From contig JAGBIF010000022.1 of NCBI GenBank assembly GCA_017935065.1, forward strand, positions 42,769 through 106,768: a stretch of DNA of 64,000 nt. The letters are read 5' to 3'. The notes beneath the pieces were generated by a model. That model saw only the letters and a program-made list of their open reading frames with translations, had not been told where the DNA came from and made no database searches. Below, one piece after another: positions 33,851-43,413 of this stretch. Both the position numbers and the translations under genes were made by a program. This stretch comes from Clostridia bacterium. Lineage in GTDB: Bacteria > Bacillota > Clostridia > Oscillospirales > CAG-272. Each line of letters begins with the position of its first letter. The stretch's first letter is position 1.

Positions 33851-36484
33851 ATGAGAAAAGAGCTTGCAAAAAATTACAGTCCTCAGGAATTTGAGGACAG
33901 AATTTACGGTGAGTGGTGCGAGAGGGGCTATTTCAAGCCCGACACCGATACGAAAAAACCGCCGTTTTCAATAGTTATCCCGCCCCCGAATGTAACGGGA
34001 CACCTTCATATGGGACACGCGCTCGACGAGACGCTTCAGGACGTGCTTATCCGTACAAAGCGTATGCAGGGCTATTCCACCCTTTGGGTGCCAGGCACCG
34101 ACCACGCGGGAATTGCAACCCAGATAAAGGTTGAGGAGAGCCTTCGCGTAAACGAGGGGCTTACGAGATATGACCTCGGCCGCGAGAAATTCCTTGAGCG
34201 TGTATGGGATTGGAAGAACGCCTTCGGCTCAAGAATAATCAATCAGCTCAAAAAGCTCGGCGCGTCCTGCGATTGGAGCCGTGAGCGCTTCACTATGGAC
34301 GAGGGTTGCTCCCGTGCGGTAAGAGAGGTATTCGTAAATCTCTATGACAAGGGCCTCATCTACCGCGGCTTCCGTATAATCAACTGGTGCCCCAACTGCC
34401 GCACCGCACTCTCGGATGCCGAGGTTGAGTACACCGAGCAGCAGGGAAGCTTCTGGCATATCCGCTATCCCGTAAAGGACAGCGACGAGTTCGTTACCGT
34501 TGCCACCACGAGACCCGAGACGATGCTCGGAGATACCGCCGTTGCCGTACATCCCGAGGATGAGAGATACGCGCACCTCGTCGGCAAGACGCTCGTGCTT
34601 CCTCTTGTCGGCCGTGAGATACCCGTTATTGCGGACGAGTATGTTGAGCGCGACTTCGGTACGGGTTGCGTTAAGATAACCCCCGCGCACGACCCCAACG
34701 ACTTTGAGGTCGGAAAGAGACATAACCTTGAGGTTATCAAGGTTATGAACGATGACGCGACCGTTTCCGAGGAGTGGGGCGGCGCCTATGCGGGACTTGA
34801 CAGATACGAGGCAAGAAGGAGAATTGTCGAGGACCTTAAGGCAGGCGGTTTCCTCGTTAAGATTGAGCCCTGCTCGCACAACGTCGGCACCTGCTACCGC
34901 TGTAAAACCACGGTTGAGCCGCTTACGAGCGACCAGTGGTTTGTAAAAATGGCACCCCTTGCCAAGCCCGCCCTTGAGGCGGTAACCTCGGGCAACATCT
35001 GCTTCAAGCCCGAGCGCTTTACCAAGATATATACGAATTGGATGGAAAACTGCCACGATTGGTGCATCTCGCGCCAGCTCTGGTGGGGACACAGAATACC
35101 CGCCTTCTACTGTGACACCTGCGGTAAAATGACGGTTTCAAAGACCGATATCACCGTCTGCCCCGATTGCGGTGCGCCCGTCCGTCAGGAGGAGGATGTG
35201 CTTGACACCTGGTTCTCGTCAGCCCTCTGGCCCTTCTCAACGCTCGGCTGGCCCGACAAGACCGCCGACCTTGACAGATACTATCCCACAAGCGTGCTTG
35301 TGACGGGCTACGATATCATCTTCTTCTGGGTATCGAGAATGATTTTCTCGGGTCTTGAGCATACGGGCAAAAAGCCCTTCTCGACCGTCTTTATCCACGG
35401 CCTTGTAAGAGACGCGCAGGGAAGAAAGATGTCAAAATCTCTCGGCAACGGAATTGACCCCTTGAAGATTATCGAGCAGTACGGTGCCGATGCGCTTCGC
35501 TTTGCTCTCGCTACGGGCAACGCGCCTGGAAACGATATGCGCTTCTCGGACGAGAAGATCGAAGCAGCAAGAAACTTTGCCAACAAGCTCTGGAACGCCT
35601 CTCGCTTTGTGCTTATGAACCTCACCGAGGATGATGAGACACTTCTCAAAATGCCCACCACGGATGAGCTTCTTCCCGAGGATAAGTGGATAATAGCAAG
35701 ATTTAATAAGCTCGTTAAGACCGTCACCGACAACATTGACGCGTATGAGATAGGCGTAGCTCTTGCCGAGATTTATTCCTTCACCTGGGATGTTCTTTGC
35801 GATTGGTATATAGAGATGGTAAAGAGCAGAATATTTGACACGGGTATAAGCTCACTCACCGCAAAGCGCACTCTCGTCTACGTTCTTACGGGCGTGCTTA
35901 AGCTTCTTCACCCCTATATGCCCTTTATCACCGAGGAAATCTATCAGGCGCTTCCTCACACCTGTGAGAGCATTATGATATCCGATTATCCCAGATTTGA
36001 CGCATCGCTTGACTATGCGAAGGATGAGGAGGACGTCGAGCGCATTATCGCGGTCATCACCGCCGTAAGACAGAGACGCGCGGAGATGAACGTTCCGCCC
36101 TCAAAGCGCGCAAAGCTCTATGCTGTGACAGCCTATGCCGACAGCTTCGTAAGAGCAGGCAAGATGCTTGAGAAGCTTGCCTCGGTATCCGAGCTTATCA
36201 TCACCGATAAGTACGAGGGTGACGATGCGGTAACTATCGCAAGCGATGCGGGAACGCTCTATATTCCTCTTTCCGAGGTTATTGACTTTGAGAAGGAGCG
36301 CGCAAGACTTCTTGCCGAGACCGAGAAGAACGAGGCGGAAATCGCCCGCATTGAGAAGAAGCTTTCAAACGAGGGCTTCGTAGCAAAGGCACCCGCGGCG
36401 GTGGTTGATGCCGAGCGCGCAAAGCTTGATAAATACCTTAAGACCAGAGCATCTCTTGCAGAGGCTCTTGCAAAGCTTAAATAA
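33851..36484 (+). CDS. valS: Valyl-tRNA synthetase
   Basis: An 877-residue class Ia aminoacyl-tRNA synthetase. The ATG at 33851 (AAAGGA upstream) is chosen over the frame opening at 33803. Seen are [14 protein letters not shown] with the HIGH motif, the CP1 editing domain around [15 protein letters not shown]-type zinc knuckles (CDTCGKM, CPDCGAP), the KMSKS loop at about 526-530, an anticodon-binding helical domain, and a C-terminal coiled coil ([16 protein letters not shown]). It is controlled by the T-box leader. The next gene begins two bases after the stop. Confidence 0.98.
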   Translation: MRKELAKNYSPQEFEDRIYGEWCERGYFKPDTDTKKPPFSIVIPPPNVTGHLHMGHALDETLQDVLIRTKRMQGYSTLWVPGTDHAGIATQIKVEESLRVNEGLTRYDLGREKFLERVWDWKNAFGSRIINQLKKLGASCDWSRERFTMDEGCSRAVREVFVNLYDKGLIYRGFRIINWCPNCRTALSDAEVEYTEQQGSFWHIRYPVKDSDEFVTVATTRPETMLGDTAVAVHPEDERYAHLVGKTLVLPLVGREIPVIADEYVERDFGTGCVKITPAHDPNDFEVGKRHNLEVIKVMNDDATVSEEWGGAYAGLDRYEARRRIVEDLKAGGFLVKIEPCSHNVGTCYRCKTTVEPLTSDQWFVKMAPLAKPALEAVTSGNICFKPERFTKIYTNWMENCHDWCISRQLWWGHRIPAFYCDTCGKMTVSKTDITVCPDCGAPVRQEEDVLDTWFSSALWPFSTLGWPDKTADLDRYYPTSVLVTGYDIIFFWVSRMIFSGLEHTGKKPFSTVFIHGLVRDAQGRKMSKSLGNGIDPLKIIEQYGADALRFALATGNAPGNDMRFSDEKIEAARNFANKLWNASRFVLMNLTEDDETLLKMPTTDELLPEDKWIIARFNKLVKTVTDNIDAYEIGVALAEIYSFTWDVLCDWYIEMVKSRIFDTGISSLTAKRTLVYVLTGVLKLLHPYMPFITEEIYQALPHTCESIMISDYPRFDASLDYAKDEEDVERIIAVITAVRQRRAEMNVPPSKRAKLYAVTAYADSFVRAGKMLEKLASVSELIITDKYEGDDAVTIASDAGTLYIPLSEVIDFEKERARLLAETEKNEAEIARIEKKLSNEGFVAKAPAAVVDAERAKLDKYLKTRASLAEALAKLK

Positions 36485-36486
36485 AT

Positions 36487-37395
36487 ATGGGAAAATTTGA
36501 TTTTGGTAAAGAGGTGTCCGACGAGATAAGGACGAGCATTGACGAAAAGGTGCTTTTTCGCGGTATCTTTGAGGACACCCCAGAAAATGAAAATATCACC
36601 GTACCCGAGGGCATTGAAGAAATTGCCGAGGGTGCCTTCCGCGATTTTACGAATTTAAAGAGCGTAAGTCTGCCAAGGTCGCTTCGCCAGATTTCCGCGG
36701 GTGCCTTCTCGGGCTGTAAGTCGCTCGAGCGCGTAGAGCTTCAGTCGGGACTTGAATTTATTCTTGACGAGGCGTTTGCCTACTGCCCGAGGCTTTCCTC
36801 GGTGGTTATGCCAAACACCGTAAAAAGAGTAGGCGAGGGTGCCTTTGAGGGCTGTGCCTCGCTTACAAGGCTGGTGCTTTCCGAGTCACTTGAGGTCATC
36901 TGCTCGGGCGCGTTTTCCTACTGCTTTAACCTCAAGATACTTGACATTCCCGACAGCGTGGGAATAATAGAATTCTGCGCCTTCCTCGGGTGCTTCTCGC
37001 TTGAGGAGGTCAAGCTTCCAAGGCTGATGACGCTTATTGAGGAGGGAATGTTTGAGAACTGTCGCTCGCTTAAAAAGATAGACCTTCCCGTAGCCCTCGT
37101 CAGAATAGGCGCCCGCGCCTTCTCTGGTTGCACCTCGCTTGATAAGGTTCTTCTTCCGCCCTCGCTTCGCACGCTGGGATGCGACGCCTTTTCGGGCTGT
37201 ACCTCGCTCAGCGCGCTCGCGATACCCAAATCGCTTCACGAAATAGAGGACTACGATGCCTTCTCGGGATGTACAGCACTTCGCGAGGTCGTCTACGAGG
37301 GGGATGCCGAGGGGTATGAATACCTTATGCAAAAGCACCCGCTTGTAAAGGACGGCAGGGAAGTCAAGGTCCGCTACCTCGGGGGAAATAAGTAA
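36487..37395 (+). CDS. BspA-type leucine-rich-repeat protein without signal peptide
   Basis: A 302-residue protein composed mainly of about ten LRR_5 repeats of roughly 23 residues, with the recurring core AFSGCxSLxxVxLPxSL. A short charged N-terminal segment (MGKFDFGKEVSDEIR) precedes them. BspA-like repeats are usually on secreted adhesins. This protein has neither signal peptide nor anchor and is predicted to be cytoplasmic. It starts two bases after valS and overlaps the next gene by one base (TAATG), so it shares the T-box-controlled transcript. Function is not known. Confidence 0.8.
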   Translation: MGKFDFGKEVSDEIRTSIDEKVLFRGIFEDTPENENITVPEGIEEIAEGAFRDFTNLKSVSLPRSLRQISAGAFSGCKSLERVELQSGLEFILDEAFAYCPRLSSVVMPNTVKRVGEGAFEGCASLTRLVLSESLEVICSGAFSYCFNLKILDIPDSVGIIEFCAFLGCFSLEEVKLPRLMTLIEEGMFENCRSLKKIDLPVALVRIGARAFSGCTSLDKVLLPPSLRTLGCDAFSGCTSLSALAIPKSLHEIEDYDAFSGCTALREVVYEGDAEGYEYLMQKHPLVKDGREVKVRYLGGNK

Positions 37396-38060
37396 TGCGC
37401 TACAGGTGCCTTGTTATAGACCACGACGATACGGTAGTCAACAGCACGGAAACCATACATTACCCCTGCTTTATATCCTTTATGGATATGCAGGGCAGGG
37501 ATATGCGCGAGGAAGTACCTATCGAGAAATATCTTGAGTATAACTGCCTCGGAAACATAATGGAATTTTATCTTGATAAGGTAGGACTTTCACAAGAGCT
37601 TCTCGACGAGGAAACACTCTATTGGCGTGATTGTGTAAACAATTATGTACCAAAGGCGTATGAAGGCATTAGGGAAATACTCACTCGCTTTCGTGAGCTT
37701 GGCGGAAAAATCTACGTCGCAAGCCACTCGGAATCCCGCTTCATACTTCGCGACTGTAAGGAAAACGGCCTGCCCGCCCCCGACGGCATCTTCGGCTACG
37801 ATGCCCCAAGCGACCTTTGCAAGCCAAGCCCTAAGATAATAGATACTATCATAGCAAAAACGGGCATCCCACGCGAGGAAATCCTCGTCATAGACGACCT
37901 AAGACACGGATTTGAGCTTGCCAAAAACTCGGGCGTCACCTTCGCCGCCGCAGGCTGGGGCTACAGTGTCCCAAGAGTAGAGGCCCTTATGCGCAGCGTC
38001 GCCGATTACTACCTCAAATCAGTATCCGACCTCGACAACCTCTTGTTTAGTCAGAGCTGA
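37395..38060 (+). CDS. HAD-superfamily hydrolase
   Basis: A 221-residue HAD phosphatase-like protein. Motif I is DHDDTVV (residues about 9-15), where the second aspartate and threonine fit DxDxT. Motif II is the serine in VASHSE, the motif III lysine lies in LCKPSPKI, and motif IV is LVIDDLRHG. The cap between motifs I and II is helical. It probably acts on a small phosphorylated metabolite. It is the last gene of the valS transcript before a strong terminator. Confidence 0.82.
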   Translation: MRYRCLVIDHDDTVVNSTETIHYPCFISFMDMQGRDMREEVPIEKYLEYNCLGNIMEFYLDKVGLSQELLDEETLYWRDCVNNYVPKAYEGIREILTRFRELGGKIYVASHSESRFILRDCKENGLPAPDGIFGYDAPSDLCKPSPKIIDTIIAKTGIPREEILVIDDLRHGFELAKNSGVTFAAAGWGYSVPRVEALMRSVADYYLKSVSDLDNLLFSQS

Positions 38061-38100
38061 CTGTATAAGGGTTGATTAACCTCTGTAACCAATTAATAAA

Positions 38101-38133
38101 GGACCGTTGCGACTTTTAGCAACGGCCCTTTTT
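38101..38133 (+). terminator. Terminator of the valS operon
   Basis: A 10-bp stem (38101-38110 with 38119-38128, one mismatch), followed by TTTTT. Confidence 0.8.
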
Positions 38134-38178
38134 ATCGTCAAAATATACCAAAGCACCCCGAAAATACATCTTGCTATC

Positions 38179-38805
38179 CTATTTTTCCTCGTATATCCCA
38201 ACCCCGTCGAAGAAGCCTCTTGCTCGGCGGTCTACGTGGCGGATAAGGGTGCTTTTCGTGAAGATTAGCCACCTTCCCACCTGCTCGCCCGTAAAGGCAA
38301 CCTTGATTGAGGTGCGCTCGTCGGTGACGTAGGTAAGCTCGCTTGGCTCGGGGCAGAAAAGAAGCACGGGGATATGCCCGCTCTCGCGCCTCGGCTCGGG
38401 TATTACTCTCGTTTTGGCTCTTGCGACACCGCTCGGCATTACCACGACGGCGCGAGGTCTTGCGGTGAGAGTTTTCGATACCCGCCTCGGTGTGATACCG
38501 CCAAGCCTTGTGAATACCACCGCAAATTTCGGCGAGGCAATATGTACCACTCGCGTACGCCCGATGCCGTTAAAGAGATGCACGTCGTAGGTAGCGCCGT
38601 CAACCGTAACCGATATCAGGGGGCGCTTGCTTACACCCCGCGACAGAAGCGCCAGAGGTGATTGAAGCTTCACCCTAGCCCCCTCGATTTTCCCAAGCGA
38701 GCGAAGCCCTATCGCGAGGGCTATTCTTCTTACAAGAAAGATAAGCGCGCCGACACCGACGGCAATGAGAATGATGGCTATTAAAAATTCAAATACCTCG
38801 GTCAA
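38179..38805 (-). CDS. Single-pass membrane protein of unknown function
   Basis: A 208-residue protein with one strong N-terminal transmembrane helix (about 6-26) and a basic, beta-rich soluble part. Phrases such as RPLISVTVDGATYDVHLFNG and HIPVLLFCPEPSELTYV suggest a small beta domain. No known motif is recognised. It is on the minus strand, 58 bases after another membrane protein gene, and probably forms a two-gene unit with it. It ends in TAG. Confidence 0.6.
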   Translation of the reverse strand: MTEVFEFLIAIILIAVGVGALIFLVRRIALAIGLRSLGKIEGARVKLQSPLALLSRGVSKRPLISVTVDGATYDVHLFNGIGRTRVVHIASPKFAVVFTRLGGITPRRVSKTLTARPRAVVVMPSGVARAKTRVIPEPRRESGHIPVLLFCPEPSELTYVTDERTSIKVAFTGEQVGRWLIFTKSTLIRHVDRRARGFFDGVGIYEEK

Positions 38806-38862
38806 TCTGACACGCCCCCTTTCATATGAGCTTTTTCGGGTATTTCTTTGGCTTTTGTTTTT

Positions 38863-39459
38863 TCACGCGCAAAAATCGGTAAGCCACCTCGCGCGCCATC
38901 TGTCAAGCGCGATAAGCGACGCGATAATGTGAAAGAGCGCGAGTGAAAGTGTTGTAATAACGCACGCGGGTATCAGGCTCACCCTCTCAAAAAGAAGTCT
39001 TGCAAAGCTTAAGGGGAAGGAATAGTCCTTCTCGAAAAACCAAGAGGGAAGAAGCCATACCGCGATATATATCGGCAAGGGTGATACCGCCGACGCGACG
39101 AGGTCGCTTGAATAAAGCTCTCTTAAGTAGAGCCTCTCACCCTCGCTGACGGTGTAAAGACCGTCGGTCAGGCTGATGATCCTCTCGTTCTTTCGGTTGT
39201 CAAGTAACACCGAAAAATAGGTCGCGATAAACAGAGCCAGAGCGTAGGAGACGAGCGAAAGCGTCGCCTGAAAGACGCGATACCCCTCGGCATTGCTTAC
39301 CGGACTGTATAGCGGAAAGGCAGGCCCAAACCACTCGTGAAGCGCGCCCCATAGGTGTGTAAGAAGCCAGAGCGCGCCGTGAGCTATCGGCCCCGCGAGC
39401 AGAAGCCACAGGCAAAGAAAAAGCACGCGCTTAAAATATATAGCGTATTTTTTGCCCAT
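38863..39459 (-). CDS. Multi-pass membrane protein of unknown function
   Basis: A 198-residue protein with four likely membrane helices (about 10-35, 62-85, 122-140, 162-185) and a hydrophilic loop between the second and third (NRKNERIISLTDGLYTVSEGERLY). No family is recognised. A GGGGGTAGGTAT stretch precedes its ATG on the minus strand. It is the first gene of a two-gene unit divergent from the uronate operon. Confidence 0.6.
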   Translation of the reverse strand: MGKKYAIYFKRVLFLCLWLLLAGPIAHGALWLLTHLWGALHEWFGPAFPLYSPVSNAEGYRVFQATLSLVSYALALFIATYFSVLLDNRKNERIISLTDGLYTVSEGERLYLRELYSSDLVASAVSPLPIYIAVWLLPSWFFEKDYSFPLSFARLLFERVSLIPACVITTLSLALFHIIASLIALDRWRARWLTDFCA

Positions 39460-39589
39460 ATACCTACCCCCTTTGGCTTTTTTTCTTAAAGCTTGGCTGT
39501 CGTTTTAGTCTATTTTACCATATTAGCGCCACCATTTCAAGTTAATGTGCCAAAAATTCGCACGCGCGAGGATTTTATTTATAAAAAGG

Positions 39590-39618
39590 TTGATTTATTT
39601 TTCAAAATATGGTATTAT
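39590..39618 (+). promoter_or_regulatory. Sigma-A promoter of the uronate operon
   Basis: TTGATT, 17-bp spacer, TATTAT. Predicted transcription start is about 39625, immediately before AAAGGAG (39628-39634). Confidence 0.65.
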
Positions 39619-39642
39619 TGTAAAAGTAAAGGAGTGATTGCT

Positions 39643-41283
39643 ATTCTTAACTTAAAGCTTATTAATCAAAACGGTGAGGTTAAGTTCAAGGCTTACGGTG
39701 AAGAGATCGACGAGCGCTACTCGGGTGTCTATGAGGCAGGCGACAGGTGGCGCGTTGAGCTTGAGTATACCGAATTTATCAAGATATGCCTTGACGAGAC
39801 AATGGCGGAGTCTATAGTCTACGTGCCTGACGGTGTGTTTGAGTTCGCTATCCCCTTCGGCGGTGAAAGACGCGCCTGCTACGGCCCTGTCGCATTCGGC
39901 GGTGACTCTCACAGAGTTCGCGTAAGTGAGCCCACCGAGGCAGAGATTTATGCCGAGCGCAAGATCTCGCTTAACTCTCACGACAGACACAATGTACCGA
40001 AGTATTTCCCCCACGCAGTCGCAAACTTCGTCACGCGCGAGGACCCCTGCTTCTTTGAGCGTAACGCGATAGACGGCGTTATCGACAACTCAAACCACGG
40101 AAGCTACCCCTACCATTCGTGGGGAGGCGGACTTCGTGAGGACCTTGAATACGAGGTGCATTTCGGCACCGAGGTCGAGGTAAGCTCGGTCACCATCTTC
40201 ATAAGGGCTGACTTCCCGCACGATACCTATTGGAAGGAAATGGATATTGAGTTCTCGGATAAGAGCCTCGTGCATATGACGCTTGAGGGAGTTGCCGAGG
40301 GACAGACGGTCACGCTCGATGCGCCCAAGACCACCGAGTATGTAAAGCTTACGGGCTTTAAGCAGCAGAGGCTCGCCGACGGCTCGCTCTCGTTTGCTGC
40401 GCTGACCCAGATTGAAATAAACGGTAAATACATTAAAAAGGAGATAGAGGGAATGGAAGTAAGAGACGCTTCTAATGCAAAAGACGTCAAGTATTATACT
40501 ACTGACAGATTAAGAGAGGAGTTCCACATCGGAAACCTCTTTACAAAGGACAACGTAAGAATGGTTTACAGCCATACCGACAGAATTATCGTTATCGGTA
40601 TGATGCCCATCAAGCTTGAGCTTAAGCTTGAGGCAGGCAAGGAGCTTGCCGCGGACTATTTCCTCGAGCGCCGCGAGCTTGGCTGCATCAACATCGGCGG
40701 TAAGGGAATTATCACCGTTGACGGCGAGGAGTTTGAGATGAACCCCAGAGACGGTATCTACGTCGGCAAGGGTCACAAGGACTTGAGATTTAAGAGCGTT
40801 GATGAGACCTGCCCCGCAAAGTTCTACATCACATCCTGCCCCGCGCACACCGAGTATCCCACGGTCAAGATTGACATCACCAAGGCGAGAAAGGTTCCCT
40901 GCGGAAGCGTTGAGGACTGCAACAAGAGAGTTATCAACCAGTACATACACCCCGAGGTAATGAAGTCCTGCCAGCTTGCTATGGGACTTACCCAGCTTGA
41001 GGTCGGCTCTAACTGGAACACTATGCCCTGTCACACTCACGACAGACGTATGGAGGTTTATCTCTACCTTGATATGGGCAAGAACGATGCGGTATTCCAT
41101 ATGATGGGTGAGCCCAAGGAGACGCGCCATATCGTTATGCACAACGAGGAGGCGGTTATCTCGCCCAGCTGGTCTATCCACTCGGGTGTAGGCACGAAGA
41201 ACTACTCGTTCATCTGGGCTATGTGCGGTGAGAACCAGGAGTTCACCGATATGGACCACATCGAGACTAAAGAGCTTAGATAA
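39643..41283 (+). CDS. kduI: 5-keto-4-deoxyuronate isomerase KduI fused to an N-terminal domain
   Basis: A continuous frame of 546 codons if initiated at ATT 39643. Residues 271-546 are a full-length KduI (276 residues): YFLERRELGCINIGG, NTMPCHTHDRRMEVY with the metal-binding histidines, FHMMGEPKETRHIV and WSIHSGVGT. KduI interconverts 5-keto-4-deoxyuronate and 2,5-diketo-3-deoxygluconate. Residues 1-270 are an added beta-rich domain, with a discoidin-like stretch (FERNAIDGVIDNSNHGSYPY ... VSSVTIFIRADFPHDTYW) that may bind sugar. No ATG, GTG or TTG sits at a sensible distance after AAAGGAG, and ATT is eight bases away. KduI could also start by itself at ATG 40453, which has AAGGAG upstream. 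Both isoforms are possible. The enzyme assignment is firm but the start is not. Confidence 0.8.
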   Translation: MLNLKLINQNGEVKFKAYGEEIDERYSGVYEAGDRWRVELEYTEFIKICLDETMAESIVYVPDGVFEFAIPFGGERRACYGPVAFGGDSHRVRVSEPTEAEIYAERKISLNSHDRHNVPKYFPHAVANFVTREDPCFFERNAIDGVIDNSNHGSYPYHSWGGGLREDLEYEVHFGTEVEVSSVTIFIRADFPHDTYWKEMDIEFSDKSLVHMTLEGVAEGQTVTLDAPKTTEYVKLTGFKQQRLADGSLSFAALTQIEINGKYIKKEIEGMEVRDASNAKDVKYYTTDRLREEFHIGNLFTKDNVRMVYSHTDRIIVIGMMPIKLELKLEAGKELAADYFLERRELGCINIGGKGIITVDGEEFEMNPRDGIYVGKGHKDLRFKSVDETCPAKFYITSCPAHTEYPTVKIDITKARKVPCGSVEDCNKRVINQYIHPEVMKSCQLAMGLTQLEVGSNWNTMPCHTHDRRMEVYLYLDMGKNDAVFHMMGEPKETRHIVMHNEEAVISPSWSIHSGVGTKNYSFIWAMCGENQEFTDMDHIETKELR

Positions 41284-41317
41284 TTAAAATTTGAATATAT
41301 AAAGGAGTATTTGAAAA

Positions 41318-42115
41318 ATGGCAAAGAATTTTGATCTCACAGGTAAGATTGCCCTTATCACGGGCGCATCCTACGGCATCGGCTACGCTATCGCAAAGGG
41401 CATGGCTGCTGCAGGCGCAAAAATCGTATTCAACGATATCAAGCAGGAGTTTGTTGACAAGGGACTTGCTTCCTACGCCGCTGACGGCATTGACGCTACG
41501 GGCTATGTATGCGACGTTACCGACGAGGACGCGGTAAACGCTATGGTTGCCAAGATTGAGCGCGAGGTCGGCGTTATCGACATTCTCGTAAACAATGCGG
41601 GCATCATCAAGAGAATTCCTATGATAGATATGAAGGCATCCGAGTTCAGACAGGTTATCGACGTTGACTTAAACGCGCCCTTTATCGTATCCAAGGCAGT
41701 TCTTCCCTCTATGATCAAGCAGAGAAGCGGTAAGATCATCAACATCTGCTCTATGATGAGTGAGTTCGGACGCGAGACCGTATCCGCATACGCATCGGCA
41801 AAGGGCGGACTTAAGATGCTCACGAGGAACATTGCCTCCGAGTACGGTATGTATAACATTCAGTGCAACGGCATCGGCCCCGGCTATATCGCAACACCCC
41901 AGACCGCACCTCTTCGCGAGACTCAGCCTGACGGCTCGAAGCATCCCTTTGACGTGTTCATCACCGAGACCAAGACCCCCGCAGGCAGATGGGGCGATCC
42001 CGAGGATCTTGCAGGACCCGCGGTATTCCTTGCTTCCTCGGCATCTGATTTCGTAAACGGACAGATACTCTACGTTGACGGCGGTATTCAGGCATACTTC
42101 GGTAAGCAGCCCTAA
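41318..42115 (+). CDS. kduD: 2-dehydro-3-deoxy-D-gluconate 5-dehydrogenase
   Basis: A 265-residue short-chain dehydrogenase. The cofactor motif TGASYGIG (about 16-23), NNAG, the catalytic serine in ICSMMSEFG and YASAKGG with the Tyr-Lys pair are present. The ending NGQILYVDGG is typical of KduD. It reduces 2,5-diketo-3-deoxygluconate to KDG, the step after KduI. AAAGGAG precedes the ATG, 34 bases after kduI. KDG kinase and aldolase are not in the window. Confidence 0.92.
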   Translation: MAKNFDLTGKIALITGASYGIGYAIAKGMAAAGAKIVFNDIKQEFVDKGLASYAADGIDATGYVCDVTDEDAVNAMVAKIEREVGVIDILVNNAGIIKRIPMIDMKASEFRQVIDVDLNAPFIVSKAVLPSMIKQRSGKIINICSMMSEFGRETVSAYASAKGGLKMLTRNIASEYGMYNIQCNGIGPGYIATPQTAPLRETQPDGSKHPFDVFITETKTPAGRWGDPEDLAGPAVFLASSASDFVNGQILYVDGGIQAYFGKQP

Positions 42116-42213
42116 AAAGAATAAATATCTGAAAACCCATTCGGGCAGAAGGACGACGGTAAAACGCCTGCCCCCTGCCCGATAACATTAAATAGATGAA
42201 AGGCGACTATAAT

Positions 42214-43380
42214 ATGAGTAATTCTCTTAATCTCACACCCGAGCTTCGCGCTTGGGCGGAGGAAATGTTTGGGAAGATAGACGCGAAGATGTCCAAAATG
42301 ACTATTCGCTCAAGAAATAAGATTCCTGACGGCGTTGATGAAAACGGCGTACATAAGGACAGATTTGAGGAAGGCAAGAAGTGGTTCAATAAGAACTGGT
42401 GGTGCAACGGCTTCTGGGGCGGACTTAACTATATGCTCTGGGCATATACCAAAAACGAGGAGTACCTAAAGACGGGTAAGCGCTCCGAGGAGCTTATGGA
42501 CGAGGCTCTTATGAACTATGATAAGCTTGACCACGACCTCGGCTTCCTCTGGCACCTTCTCTCGGGCGCGTCGTATAAGCTCACGGGCGATAAGGCGTCA
42601 AGATGCAGAAACTTCTTTGCCGCAAACGTGCTCGCGTCAAGATACGTTTTAAACGGCGGCTTTATCCGCGCGTGGAACAGAGAGCCTGACTGGTCTATTA
42701 TCGACTGTCTTATGAATCTTCCGCTTCTCTACTGGGCGGCAGACGAAATAGGTGACGTAAGATATAAGCGTATCGCTATGGCGCACGCTGATATGTCTAT
42801 TATGGATCACCTTCGTGAGGACGGCTCTATCGCTCACATCTGTGAGCATAACCGAGAGACAGGCGAGCTTGTAAAGACCTACGGCGGACAGGGCTACTGT
42901 GAGGGCTCAAGCTGGTCTCGCGGACAGGCGTGGGGACTCTATGGCTTTACTATCTCATACATTCACACTGGTGAGAAGAGATATCTCGACGCGGCAAAGC
43001 GCGTTGCTAATTACTTTATTGCAAACTGCTCTGACGATTGGCTTCCCAGAATAGACTTCCGTGCGCCTGCAGAGCCTGTTCTTTACGATTCCACCGCAGG
43101 CGCTATCGCGGCGTGCGGACTTATAGAGCTTGCAAAGATACTTCCCGAGACCGAGGGCAGGTATTACCTTGATGCGGCGGTTAATATGCTCCGCGCTATG
43201 GGCGAGAAATTTATGAACTGGGACGATAACTCCGACTGCATGCTCGACTACGGCTCAGTACGCTATCCCTGCGACGGCGACCTTAAGAAGGCAGGCGTTC
43301 ATATCTCTATTATCTACGGCGATTACTTCTATACCGAGGCGATTCTTAAGCTTCTCGGCGCAGAGTTTTTCCCCTGGTAA
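42214..43380 (+). CDS. Unsaturated glucuronyl hydrolase, glycoside hydrolase family 88 (copy 1)
   Basis: A 388-residue cytoplasmic alpha/alpha-barrel enzyme that removes delta-4,5-unsaturated uronate from oligosaccharides made by lyases. The ATG at 42214 with AAAGGCG upstream is preferred over 42196. Family features are FWGGLNYMLW, HDLGFLWHLLSGASYKLTGD, SWSRGQAWGLYGF with the catalytic-region aspartates nearby, and DSTAGAIAACGL. No signal peptide is present, so oligosaccharides must be imported, but no transporter is in view. It is about half identical, by eye, to the following gene. Confidence 0.9.
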   Translation: MSNSLNLTPELRAWAEEMFGKIDAKMSKMTIRSRNKIPDGVDENGVHKDRFEEGKKWFNKNWWCNGFWGGLNYMLWAYTKNEEYLKTGKRSEELMDEALMNYDKLDHDLGFLWHLLSGASYKLTGDKASRCRNFFAANVLASRYVLNGGFIRAWNREPDWSIIDCLMNLPLLYWAADEIGDVRYKRIAMAHADMSIMDHLREDGSIAHICEHNRETGELVKTYGGQGYCEGSSWSRGQAWGLYGFTISYIHTGEKRYLDAAKRVANYFIANCSDDWLPRIDFRAPAEPVLYDSTAGAIAACGLIELAKILPETEGRYYLDAAVNMLRAMGEKFMNWDDNSDCMLDYGSVRYPCDGDLKKAGVHISIIYGDYFYTEAILKLLGAEFFPW

Positions 43381-43413
43381 ATGTAAATAACGGTTTGCAG
43401 AAAGGTAATATTT

